From contig NZ_CP023548.1 in the NCBI RefSeq assembly GCF_002407205.1, forward strand, positions 1,450,501 to 1,514,500: a stretch of 64,000 nucleotides of DNA, read 5' to 3'. Every line of letters starts with the position of its first letter. Position 1 is the stretch's first letter. Positions 57,250 through 64,000 of the stretch are shown piece after piece. The notes under the pieces are model-generated. The model saw only the letters and a list, made by a program, of their open reading frames with translations, was not told the DNA's origin and ran no database searches. The stretch is from Rhodobacter sp. CZR27 (lineage in GTDB: Bacteria > Pseudomonadota > Alphaproteobacteria > Rhodobacterales > Rhodobacteraceae). The translations under genes and the position numbers were made by a program.

Positions 57250-58905
57250 TCAGTCGTCCGCGTGCCAGGCTGCGATCAGGTTCTCGAGATAGGTGCCGGT
57301 GCTCTTCATCCGGCTCACCGCCTGTTCCATCGCGGTGAACTGGGCGAGGTAGCGCTGTTCCAGCTTGCCCTCGCGCGTGTCGAGGCTCTCGAGGATCGCG
57401 TTCTGCGCCTCGACGCCCGCCTTGATCTGCGTCTCGCGCTCGGAAATGGCGCCGTTGGTGGCCAGCGCCCCCTCGAGCAGCCCCTGCAGCGACGAGGCGA
57501 GGCTGCGGCCGAAGCGCACGGTGGCATCGGTCACCTCGGGCTCGACCGTCACCAGCAGCCCCGAAAGCCGGCCGGACAGGACGAGATAGCGGCTCCGGCC
57601 GTCCTCGGCGGGCAGGGCGAGCGTGGCCGCTCCGTCCACCGTCGCCTCGCCGGTCACCGCATCGCGCCGGAAAGCGAACTCGCCCGAGGGCGCGCTGCCC
57701 GACAGGACGCCCGTCACGGACACGCCCGCCTGCGGCGAGGTGAAGCTGTTGGCGAAGATGGCGTCGAAGAGCGCCGGCTGCTCGGCGAAGGCGGTCTGGA
57801 ACGCATCCGCATCGAAGCGCAACGAGCCGTCGCGGTTGGTCGAGACGCCCAGTTGCGAGAGATAGACCGGCTTCTCGCCATGCCCGTTCAGCGGTCGCGA
57901 GATCAGCGCGGCAAGTTCCCGCCGCATCCCCTCGACCATCCTGTCACCGGCAAGATCGCCCGAGTCGCTGCCGTCGGTCGCGCGCAGCGTCAGCTGTCCC
58001 AGAAGCGACAGGGTCGCGTTCAGTTCCTCGACCAGATAGGTCATCGCGGCCTCGGCGGTTTCGGTGTCGCGGCTGAAGCGGACCGTGGCCGCGTCCGAGG
58101 TGGTGCCGGAAATCGTCAGGCTGGCACCCGGCAGCAGGTCGTCGATCTCGTTCGACCCGCGCGAGACGGTGATCCCGTCCACGGTCAGCACGGCGTCGGT
58201 GGCCGCCTGGATCTCGACATCGGCATTGCTGGCCGTGGTGTCGAAGCGGGCAAGGCCGCTGCCGGACACCGTCTCGGTCACGCCGAAGCGCAGGGCGCTG
58301 CCGGCGCCGGGCTCTGAAATCACGCCGAGCGAGAAAGTGCCGTCGCCCTTGTCGAGCACCCGCGCCGTCACGCCCGGGATCGAGGAAAGCGCGGTCGCGA
58401 GGTCCTGCAGCGTCGCCCCGTCGCCCACGTCGATGGAGGAGGCCGGAAGGTCCGGATTGGCCGCGAAATTCGTCGCGACCTCCTCGCCTTCGGGCGCATA
58501 CCAGACGCCGAAGTCGACCGTGATCCGTCCGGCGGCCAAGGGCGCATCCGCCGCGGTGAAGCCCGAGAACTCGATCACCTGACGCTGCGCCATCTGCAGC
58601 ACCTCGATCGAGGTCGCGGAGTCGCTGACAAGCGCCTTGTCGGTGACGGTGACCGCCAGCGCGGAACTGGAACTCGTGGCCTTCAGCACCGAGGATTGCG
58701 TGACCACCCCGATGGCGCCCGACAGCGTCTCGAACTGCGCCCGCACCTTGCCGAGCGCCGAGATCGAGACATCGGCCGCCTCGATCCGCTTCTCGGCCGC
58801 CGCGCGCCGCGGGGCGGTGTCGGCCTCGACGAGGCTCGTCGTCAGCTGCCTGATGTTCAGCCCTGACCCGGATGCGCCGAGTGCGTTCAGATAGTCCACG
58901 GCCAT
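57250..58905 (-). CDS. fliD: Flagellar filament capping protein FliD
   Basis: A 551-residue filament cap (HAP2). The N-terminal helix reads GLNIRQLTTSLVEADTAPRRAAAEKR, and the C-terminal coiled coil ends FTAMEQAVSRMKSTGTYLENLIA. The middle has the FliD D2/D3 pattern (for example LKATSSSSALAVTVTDKAL). It is divergent from fliC across 271 bp that carry two sigma-28-like promoters. It is convergent with the activator gene across 130 bp; a small GC hairpin at 57180-57200 lies there. Confidence 0.92.
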   Translation of the reverse strand: MAVDYLNALGASGSGLNIRQLTTSLVEADTAPRRAAAEKRIEAADVSISALGKVRAQFETLSGAIGVVTQSSVLKATSSSSALAVTVTDKALVSDSATSIEVLQMAQRQVIEFSGFTAADAPLAAGRITVDFGVWYAPEGEEVATNFAANPDLPASSIDVGDGATLQDLATALSSIPGVTARVLDKGDGTFSLGVISEPGAGSALRFGVTETVSGSGLARFDTTASNADVEIQAATDAVLTVDGITVSRGSNEIDDLLPGASLTISGTTSDAATVRFSRDTETAEAAMTYLVEELNATLSLLGQLTLRATDGSDSGDLAGDRMVEGMRRELAALISRPLNGHGEKPVYLSQLGVSTNRDGSLRFDADAFQTAFAEQPALFDAIFANSFTSPQAGVSVTGVLSGSAPSGEFAFRRDAVTGEATVDGAATLALPAEDGRSRYLVLSGRLSGLLVTVEPEVTDATVRFGRSLASSLQGLLEGALATNGAISERETQIKAGVEAQNAILESLDTREGKLEQRYLAQFTAMEQAVSRMKSTGTYLENLIAAWHADD

Positions 58906-58932
58906 GGCGATGTTCCTTCCGCTCCTTCGTCA

Positions 58933-58960
58933 GTAACGGCTCGGGGGCCGCCGGGTTTAG
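58933..58960 (-). promoter_or_regulatory. Sigma-28 (FliA) promoter of fliD
   Basis: On the minus strand CTAAA (58960-58956), 15 bp, then GCCGTTAC (58940-58933) fits the sigma-28 pattern CTAAA-N15-GCCGATAA with two mismatches. It is about 28 bp before fliD, in the right place for late-gene transcription. Confidence 0.6.
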
Positions 58961-59101
58961 CGCCCGCGCGCGATGGGGCCGCGCGGCCACGCGGGCGGCG
59001 GGACCGGATCCTGCACCACCGGCACGCCGCCCCGGGCAGCGCGCGGTGTGCGGGCTGAAGGCGTGCCGCATCCCGCCTTTCGGGCTTTTCGGGACGGCCG
59101 G

Positions 59102-59128
59102 CTAAAAGTTTTCGGAACGGGTCGTTTA
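59102..59128 (+). promoter_or_regulatory. Sigma-28 (FliA) promoter of fliC
   Basis: CTAAAAGT (59102-59109), 11 bp, then GTCGTTTA (59121-59128) resembles the sigma-28 consensus TAAAGTTT-N11-GCCGATAA with A/T substitutions. It is 49 bp before fliC, with CAGGAGG in the leader. Flagellin genes are normally transcribed by FliA. Confidence 0.6.
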
Positions 59129-59176
59129 GGAGGCAGAGCGCCACCGAGCGCGAGGCGAGATCAGGAGGTTCATCCC

Positions 59177-60787
59177 ATGACGACGATCAACACGAACATC
59201 GGTGCCATCGCGGCTCAGGCCAACATGACCCGCGTGAACGACGACTTCAACACCGCGATGACGCGGCTTTCGACCGGCCTGCGGATCAACGCCGCCAAGG
59301 ACGACGCCGCCGGCATGGCGATCGGCGAGAAGATGACCGCGCAGGTCATGGGCCTGAACCAGGCGATCCGCAACGCCCAGGACGGCAAGAACCTGGTGGA
59401 CACCACCGAAGGCGCGCACGTCGAGGTCTCGTCGATGCTCCAGCGCCTGCGCGAACTGGCGGTGCAATCCTCGAACGACACCAACACCGCCTCGGACCGC
59501 GGTTCGCTGATGTCGGAAGCCAGCCAGCTTGTCTCGGAAATCAACCGCGTCGCCGAAACGACCACCTTCAACGGCATGAAGATCCTCGACGGCTCGTTCA
59601 AGGGCAAGCAGATGCAGATCGGCGCCGACTCGGGCACCACGATGAACATCGACGTCGAAAGCGCCAAGGCCAGCGACATCGGGGCGCACAAGGTGACGTC
59701 CGAAGCCTCGACCTCGGACTTCGCGGCCGAAACGCTGACGATCTCGGGCAACCGCGGCTCGGAGCAGGTGACCACGAAGGGCGGCGAATCCGCCAAGGAG
59801 ATCGCAGCCCTGATCAACGCCAAGACCGCATCGACCGGCGTCAGCGCGACGGCGCAGACCAATGCGACGCTGGAAGGCCCGAAGAACGCCGGCGGCACCG
59901 GCGTCGCCTCGACCGTCTCGATGACCATCAACGGCGTCGCGATCGACGCGGTGTCCGTCGCCGCCGAGACGACCGAGAACGCCAGCACCCGCCTCGAGGG
60001 GCTGCGCGACGCGATCAACCAGAAGACCAGCCAGACCGGCGTGAGCGCGAGCATCAAGGACGGCGAGATCTCGCTGACCGCCAATGACGGCCGCGACATC
60101 GAGATCGACGATTTCACCAGCTCGACCACCGGGTCCTCGATGAAGATCTCGACCGGTGACGGGGCGGCGAGCGCGACCCTCTCTTCCGGCACCACGAGCG
60201 TCGACATCAAGGGCACCGTGGAGTTCACTTCCACCAACTCCTTCTCGGTCGCGACCGACAAGGCTGCCACCGCCGGGGCCGAGGTCGAGGACTCGACCGA
60301 CACGCCGACGGAAGACACGCTCTATGACACGGTGACGGCCGGCACCGGCGACACCTCGATGTTCGACACGGACGGAAGCCTTGAGGCGCGCGCCCTTCTT
60401 GGAACCGCTGCGGCAGCGGAAGGTGGTTCGGAAACCATGACCACTTCCCAGCACTTCGGCTCGAAGCTCAGCGCGGTCTCGCAGATCGACCTGACGACCT
60501 CCGAGGGCGCTGCCGAAGCGATCAAGGTGATCGACGTGGCGCTGTCGAAGATCTCGGAATCGCGGGCCGACCTCGGTGCCGTCTCCAACCGCCTCGACTC
60601 GACGATCTCGAACCTGACGAACATCTCGACCAGCGTGCAGGCCGCGAAGTCGCAGGTGATGGATGCCGACTTCGCCGCGGAATCGACGGCGCTCGCCCGC
60701 GGCCAGATCCTCAGCCAGGCGGCGACCGCGATGCTTGCGCAGGCGAACTCGTCCAAGCAGAACGTGCTGAGTCTGCTCCGCGGCTGA
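59177..60787 (+). CDS. fliC: Flagellin
   Basis: A 536-residue flagellin. The conserved N-terminal D0/D1 region (TNIGAIAAQANMTRVNDDFN, then STGLRINAAKDDAAGMAIG) and the C-terminal region (STSVQAAKSQVMDADFAAE, ATAMLAQANSSKQNVLSLLR) assemble the filament. The variable middle (about 165-440) is Ser/Thr/Ala-rich and Cys-free. The ATG has CAGGAGG upstream. A strong terminator follows. Confidence 0.95.
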   Translation: MTTINTNIGAIAAQANMTRVNDDFNTAMTRLSTGLRINAAKDDAAGMAIGEKMTAQVMGLNQAIRNAQDGKNLVDTTEGAHVEVSSMLQRLRELAVQSSNDTNTASDRGSLMSEASQLVSEINRVAETTTFNGMKILDGSFKGKQMQIGADSGTTMNIDVESAKASDIGAHKVTSEASTSDFAAETLTISGNRGSEQVTTKGGESAKEIAALINAKTASTGVSATAQTNATLEGPKNAGGTGVASTVSMTINGVAIDAVSVAAETTENASTRLEGLRDAINQKTSQTGVSASIKDGEISLTANDGRDIEIDDFTSSTTGSSMKISTGDGAASATLSSGTTSVDIKGTVEFTSTNSFSVATDKAATAGAEVEDSTDTPTEDTLYDTVTAGTGDTSMFDTDGSLEARALLGTAAAAEGGSETMTTSQHFGSKLSAVSQIDLTTSEGAAEAIKVIDVALSKISESRADLGAVSNRLDSTISNLTNISTSVQAAKSQVMDADFAAESTALARGQILSQAATAMLAQANSSKQNVLSLLRG

Positions 60788-60811
60788 CGGAAAACCGACA
60801 GCAGGCCAAGC

Positions 60812-60843
60812 GCCCTCCGCCCGGCATCGGGCGGAGGGCTTTC
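60812..60843 (+). terminator. Terminator after fliC
   Basis: A perfect 12-bp GC-rich inverted repeat (GCCCTCCGCCCG and its complement) with a 4-base loop (GCAT) is followed by TTT. It begins 25 bp after the fliC stop. Confidence 0.8.
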
Positions 60844-60887
60844 GCATCAGGCACTTGCGCGGCGCGCCCGCCGCAGACGTGTCAGGC

Positions 60888-60939
60888 TTCCGTCGTTTTA
60901 CCCCTGTCAAACGGAAATTTTGCCTGATCGGCAATTTTT
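60888..60939. promoter_or_regulatory. Nested AT-rich dyads upstream of rpoN2
   Basis: Two inverted repeats lie in the 135 bp before rpoN2. TTCCGT (60888-60893) pairs with ACGGAA (60911-60916). AAATTTTGCC (60915-60924) and GGCAATTTTT (60930-60939) form a 10-bp imperfect dyad around TGATC. The region is AT-rich in a GC-rich genome and has no sigma-54-type element with correct spacing. It may be an activator or repressor site, or a weak terminator. Confidence 0.4.
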
Positions 60940-60978
60940 GGCCAGTTTGGGGGCAAGGACAGCAGGAAGGCGTTGACG

Positions 60979-62304
60979 ATGCAGCTTTACACCGCCCAGA
61001 GCTTCGCACAGCGCCAGTCGCTCGTGGTGACGGCGCAGTTGCAACAGGCGATCTGCCTGCTTCAGATGCCCAATGCGGAACTCTCGTCCTTCATCGAGGC
61101 CCAGGCCGAGGAAAACCCGTTCGTCGAGCTGCGCCTGCCTCCGGCGCCCGCGCCGTCCGTGGCCTTGCCCCGCACGGCCGCGGCGGTGGGCGACGACTGG
61201 GACCGGATCGCGGGCCTCGCGGCCGATCCGGGGCCGTCGCTCTATGTCCATGTCGGCGCCGAGATCGCGCGCCTTGGCCTGACGCCGGCCGAAGCCGCGT
61301 CCGCCGGGGTCTTTCTCGACGCGCTCGAACCCTGGGGATGGCTCGGCCAGCCGCTGGACGTGCTGGCACTGCGCGCGGGGCTGTCGGAGGCCGAGGCCGA
61401 GGCGCTGCTGGCACGGCTGCAGGGGATCGAGCCCCGCGGCCTGTTCGCGCGGTCTCTGGCCGAGTGCCTGCGGCTGCAGGCCGAGGATCAGGGGCTGCTC
61501 ACGCCGCTCTTCTCGGCCGTGCTCGGGCATCTGCCGCTGCTCGCTGCCGCGGATCTGCGCGGCATCTGCCGTGCCTGCGGCTGCGGGATGGAGGAACTGA
61601 AGCTCGTCCTGCGCCAGCTGCGCGGGCTGAACCCGAAGCCCGGCGCGCTGTTCGATGCCGCGCCGTCGCCGCAGCGGCCGCCGGACCTGGTGGTCAGCCG
61701 CAGCGCCGAGGGCTGGCGCGTCGACCTGAACCGGTCCACCCTTCCGTCCGTGGTGGTGCGTGACGATGCCGCCGAGGGCTTCGCGCGCCGCGCCGCGCCC
61801 TATGTCGGCGAGCGGCTTTCGGTGGCTCGCTGGCTGGCCCGCGCGGTCGAGCACCGCAACCAGACCACGCTGAAGGTCGGCGCCGAGGTGGTGCGGCGCC
61901 AGAAGGGTTTCCTCGACGAGGGCCTGTCGAAGATGCAGCCGATGACGCTGCGCGAGGTGGCCGATGCCATCGGCGTGCACGAAAGCACGGTGAGCCGCGT
62001 CACCTCGGGGCTGATGATCGCCACGCCGCAGGGCACCTTTCCCCTGAAGTCGTTTTTCACGGCTGCGCTGGCCAGCCGCGAGGGGGACACCTCCGGCTCG
62101 GCCGCGGCAGTCCGGCACCGCATCCAGAAGCTGGTTCAGGCCGAGTCCCCCGACGACCCGCTGAGCGATGATGCCATCGCCCGGATCATCTCGGACGAGG
62201 GGGTGACGCTGGCCCGTCGAACGGTTGCCAAGTATCGCGAGCAGCTGAACATCCCGTCCTCGGTCCAGCGCCGCAGGCAGGCGCTGGTGACCGGCGCACT
62301 CTGA
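60979..62304 (+). CDS. rpoN2: RNA polymerase sigma-54 factor (flagellar RpoN2)
   Basis: A 441-residue sigma-54. Region I is Gln/Leu-rich (LVVTAQLQQAICLLQMPNAEL), and residues about 45-65 are acidic/Pro-rich region II. The core-binding and helix-turn-helix part reads TLREVADAIGVHESTVSRV. The RpoN box ARRTVAKYRE lies at 412-421, intact. Its place between fliC and motF matches the R. sphaeroides Fla1 cluster, where RpoN2 serves flagellar genes specifically. The ATG at 60979 is chosen; a TTG two codons upstream is possible. Confidence 0.92.
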   Translation: MQLYTAQSFAQRQSLVVTAQLQQAICLLQMPNAELSSFIEAQAEENPFVELRLPPAPAPSVALPRTAAAVGDDWDRIAGLAADPGPSLYVHVGAEIARLGLTPAEAASAGVFLDALEPWGWLGQPLDVLALRAGLSEAEAEALLARLQGIEPRGLFARSLAECLRLQAEDQGLLTPLFSAVLGHLPLLAAADLRGICRACGCGMEELKLVLRQLRGLNPKPGALFDAAPSPQRPPDLVVSRSAEGWRVDLNRSTLPSVVVRDDAAEGFARRAAPYVGERLSVARWLARAVEHRNQTTLKVGAEVVRRQKGFLDEGLSKMQPMTLREVADAIGVHESTVSRVTSGLMIATPQGTFPLKSFFTAALASREGDTSGSAAAVRHRIQKLVQAESPDDPLSDDAIARIISDEGVTLARRTVAKYREQLNIPSSVQRRRQALVTGAL

Positions 62305-62352
62305 CCCGCTTCCACGGGAGCCCCTCTCTGGCCGTTCGGCGGCGCGCGCCGT

Positions 62353-63021
62353 TCAGGCCGACACCGGGGCAGCGGCCGCCGGGGCGCGGGCGAACAGGAA
62401 CCGTGCGCGGCCATCAAGTCCCCTCCACGCCGCATGCGCCCCGGCCTCGTTGCGCGCCGCCAGCACCGCCACCGGCTGCATCCCGCGCAGGCGGCGGTCG
62501 GCCCGGACATAGGCGGGGCCCGCACTTCCGACATGGATCGCCGCCAGCAGGTAGACCGGCACGGCCAGCCACGGCACCACGGCGAAGGCAAGGGCCACCG
62601 CCGCCATCAGCGCCGCCGCCAGCCCCCAGAGCCGCATCTGCAACAGCCACAGGGGCGCAGCCAGCAGCGCGGCGCGCGAGGCGGGCAGGGGCTGGATGTC
62701 ATAGCAGCCGTCGCGTGCCGCCATCACCTCCCAGTTGCAAAGCGCCTCCGGGTGCAACCTTGCGCCGTCCGGCAGTGCCGTGGCGGGAACGGCAATCCAG
62801 TCGCCGAGGGCCGCGGTTTCGGCCAGCACGACGAAGTCCGCCTCGCCGCGCCGGAAGCCGAGCGCAAGCCGGGGCGCTGCCGCGAAGCGTGCGGCGAAAT
62901 CCTCCGGTGCGCCCGTGAAGGGCAGGCCGTTGACGCGGCAAAGCCGGTCGCCCGGCCGCAGGTGCAGGGCGGCCCCGGCTGGGGAAGGCGAGGCAAGTTC
63001 TAGGCAGAGTGCGTCGGTCAT
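62353..63021 (-). CDS. PDZ-like membrane protein downstream of motF
   Basis: A 222-residue protein of unknown function. Residues about 12-68 look like a PDZ domain (GAALHLRPGDRLCRVNGLPF, then RLALGFRRGEADFVVL). Residues about 131-166 form two adjacent hydrophobic helices. The tail is Ala/Arg-rich. There is no protease domain. It begins 6 bp after motF and is surely cotranscribed. In R. sphaeroides motF is reported to be the first gene of a unit with a hypothetical second gene; this is the corresponding position. Confidence 0.7.
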   Translation of the reverse strand: MTDALCLELASPSPAGAALHLRPGDRLCRVNGLPFTGAPEDFAARFAAAPRLALGFRRGEADFVVLAETAALGDWIAVPATALPDGARLHPEALCNWEVMAARDGCYDIQPLPASRAALLAAPLWLLQMRLWGLAAALMAAVALAFAVVPWLAVPVYLLAAIHVGSAGPAYVRADRRLRGMQPVAVLAARNEAGAHAAWRGLDGRARFLFARAPAAAAPVSA

Positions 63022-63027
63022 GGCGGT

Positions 63028-63762
63028 TCAGGGAAACCGGATCGGGTTGTCCGCGGGCTTCGGCGCCGGCTGGGCCACCGGCTTCCGGGCGGGCCGGGCG
63101 GGCTGTGCGACGGCCCGCGCCGGGGCCGGGGCGGGGGCGGCGACCCGGCGTCCGGCCTTCAGCTCCTCCATCAGGGAGCGCAGTTCGGGGCTTGACCCCG
63201 CGCCGGCCTCGATGGCCTTGCGCAGCGAGCCATCGACCTCTCCCAGCGCGGCAAGCAGCGCGTCGCGCGTGCCGGCGAGGCTCTGGTCGACATGGTTCTG
63301 GATCGCGCTGGCGAACTGCGGCTCGACCGCGGCGGCCTGCTGTGCGAAACCCTCCAGATCGCCGGCAATCCGTTCGCCCACGCCGTCGATGCTGCCCTTG
63401 AGGTCTGCCTCCAGCGTCTCGAGCTTGCCCGACAGCGCCTCGACCTTCCCGATCACCTCGCCCAGCTCGGTCAGGCGGCTGATCATCAGCTCTCCCGCGG
63501 CGGCCTGCACTTCGGCCGCCTCGCGCAGATCCGCGACCGAGCGGAAATAGACAAGGCCGCCCAGCAGGACCGCCACGCCGGCCCCGGCAAGGATGCCAAG
63601 CGACATCGCCTGCATCCGCCTCTGGCCGAGGGTGATCCGCTCGACGAAAGCCCGGTGCTCGGCCTGCAACTGGTCGAGATCCTGCGCGGCGTCGTTGGCC
63701 GCGCTCGCGGCGCTGAGCGCGCGGGCGATGCCGTCGCTGAGGGGATCGGTCTCTTCGGTCAT
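63028..63762 (-). CDS. motF: Bitopic flagellar motor protein MotF
   Basis: A 244-residue protein with a cytoplasmic N-terminus (1-51), a single transmembrane helix (about 52-73), a periplasmic coiled-coil region (about 78-200) and an Ala/Pro-rich tail. This topology, the position next to rpoN2 and the two-gene unit match MotF of R. sphaeroides, which is required for motor rotation and depends on FliL and MotB for localisation. The ATG at 63762 is chosen because CAGGAG precedes it and the sigma-54 promoter lies just upstream; earlier in-frame starts would fall within or before that promoter's leader. Confidence 0.75.
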   Translation of the reverse strand: MTEETDPLSDGIARALSAASAANDAAQDLDQLQAEHRAFVERITLGQRRMQAMSLGILAGAGVAVLLGGLVYFRSVADLREAAEVQAAAGELMISRLTELGEVIGKVEALSGKLETLEADLKGSIDGVGERIAGDLEGFAQQAAAVEPQFASAIQNHVDQSLAGTRDALLAALGEVDGSLRKAIEAGAGSSPELRSLMEELKAGRRVAAPAPAPARAVAQPARPARKPVAQPAPKPADNPIRFP

Positions 63763-63792
63763 CGCGCCATCTCCTGCACTGCGATCCATGGG

Positions 63793-63807
63793 GCAAGATC
63801 CATGCCA
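63793..63807 (-). promoter_or_regulatory. Sigma-54 promoter of motF
   Basis: On the minus strand TGGCATGGATCTTGC has the exact GG-N10-GC spacing and fits the sigma-54 consensus closely. The start would be near 63781, 19 bases before the motF ATG, with the ribosome-binding site in the leader. It lies just after the flhB stop. Confidence 0.82.
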
Positions 63808-63815
63808 GCCACCCG

Positions 63816-64000
63816 TCACGCCGGACGGGGGCCGGCATCCGGCCCGTCACCCAGCGGCCGGCCGAATTCGTCGAAGGCTAGGGACACCGGAACCTCGACC
63901 TCGGGCAGGTCGGCGGCCTCGCCGCGGTCGAGGCGGTAGACGTGGGCGAGAACCGTCGCCACAGCGCCGTAGAGCGGGTCCGGGATCTCCTGCCCGATGT
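63816..64000 (-). CDS. flhB: FlhB C-terminal fragment (flagellar export switch)
   Basis: The 3' end of a gene that continues beyond the window. The visible 61 residues contain IGQEIPDPLYGAVATVLAHVYRL, cut by the family end of the cytoplasmic FlhB domain, which controls export substrate switching. The NPTH autocleavage site is upstream, outside the window. The gene is on the same strand as motF and stops 53 bp before it. A Gly/Pro/Asp-rich tail follows the conserved part. Confidence 0.8.
   Translation of the reverse strand, partial: IGQEIPDPLYGAVATVLAHVYRLDRGEAADLPEVEVPVSLAFDEFGRPLGDGPDAGPRPA

Noticed and set aside
60930..60947. Minus-strand TGGCCAAAAATTGCC before rpoN2 as a sigma-54 promoter
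   Set aside because: GG and GC are 9 bp apart rather than 10, and it points away from rpoN2 into the fliC terminator.
62340..62351. Palindrome CGGCGCGCGCCG between rpoN2 and the PDZ-like gene
   Set aside because: Pure G/C palindromes are expected by chance at this base composition; no other sign of function.

Overview
The window comes from a GC-rich alphaproteobacterium and reads as a Rhodobacter/Cereibacter relative (Rhodobacterales). The strongest pointers are a Fla1-type polar flagellum cluster with its own sigma-54 (RpoN2), a REC-less enhancer-binding protein, a separate SltF transglycosylase and a MotF operon; a takPQM alpha-keto acid TRAP transporter; and a smo/mtlK polyol operon. No rRNA, tRNA, CRISPR array, transposon or phage gene was recognised.

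Layout. (1) 1-7.9 kb, plus strand: the end of a TetR regulator, a HlyD/ABC-ATPase/ABC-permease exporter, a YhaO/YhaN (SbcCD-like) pair whose ATPase is split by two +1 frameshifts, and a PAP2 phosphatase. (2) 8.0-9.8 kb, minus strand: a DUF4112 membrane protein and a phospholipase D-family enzyme. (3) 9.9-24.0 kb, minus strand: a complete 13-gene complex I operon (nuoA-N with fused nuoCD), compactly coupled and preceded by a class II FNR-type promoter. (4) 24.4-28.3 kb: takQ-takM facing takP across a bidirectional terminator; TakM has a long Gly/Pro repeat tail. (5) 28.5-36.0 kb, minus strand: HAD phosphatase, SmoC regulator, SmoEFG-K polyol ABC transporter and mannitol dehydrogenase MtlK, without smoS. 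(6) 36.2-41.9 kb: a DUF892 protein, an unknown gene with a sigma-54 promoter, a LuxR-type response regulator, and divergently a cysteine-free molybdopterin-fold periplasmic protein plus a hybrid histidine kinase. (7) 41.9-64 kb: flagellar genes: a proline-rich unknown divergent from flgBCDEFGHIJKL, sltF, a FleQ/FleT-type activator, fliD, fliC, rpoN2, a PDZ-like membrane protein, motF and the end of flhB.

Regulation can be read directly. Six sites fit the sigma-54 consensus with exact GG-N10-GC spacing: before flgB, the proline-rich gene, flgG, sltF, motF and the unknown 229-residue gene. Two sigma-28-like sites lie between fliD and fliC. This suggests a hierarchy in which RpoN2 with its activator drives hook-basal body and motor genes, and FliA drives filament genes. 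It also brings two uncharacterised proteins into the flagellar regulon. The flgB promoter and its divergent partner share one palindromic -12 element, the most unusual structure seen here.
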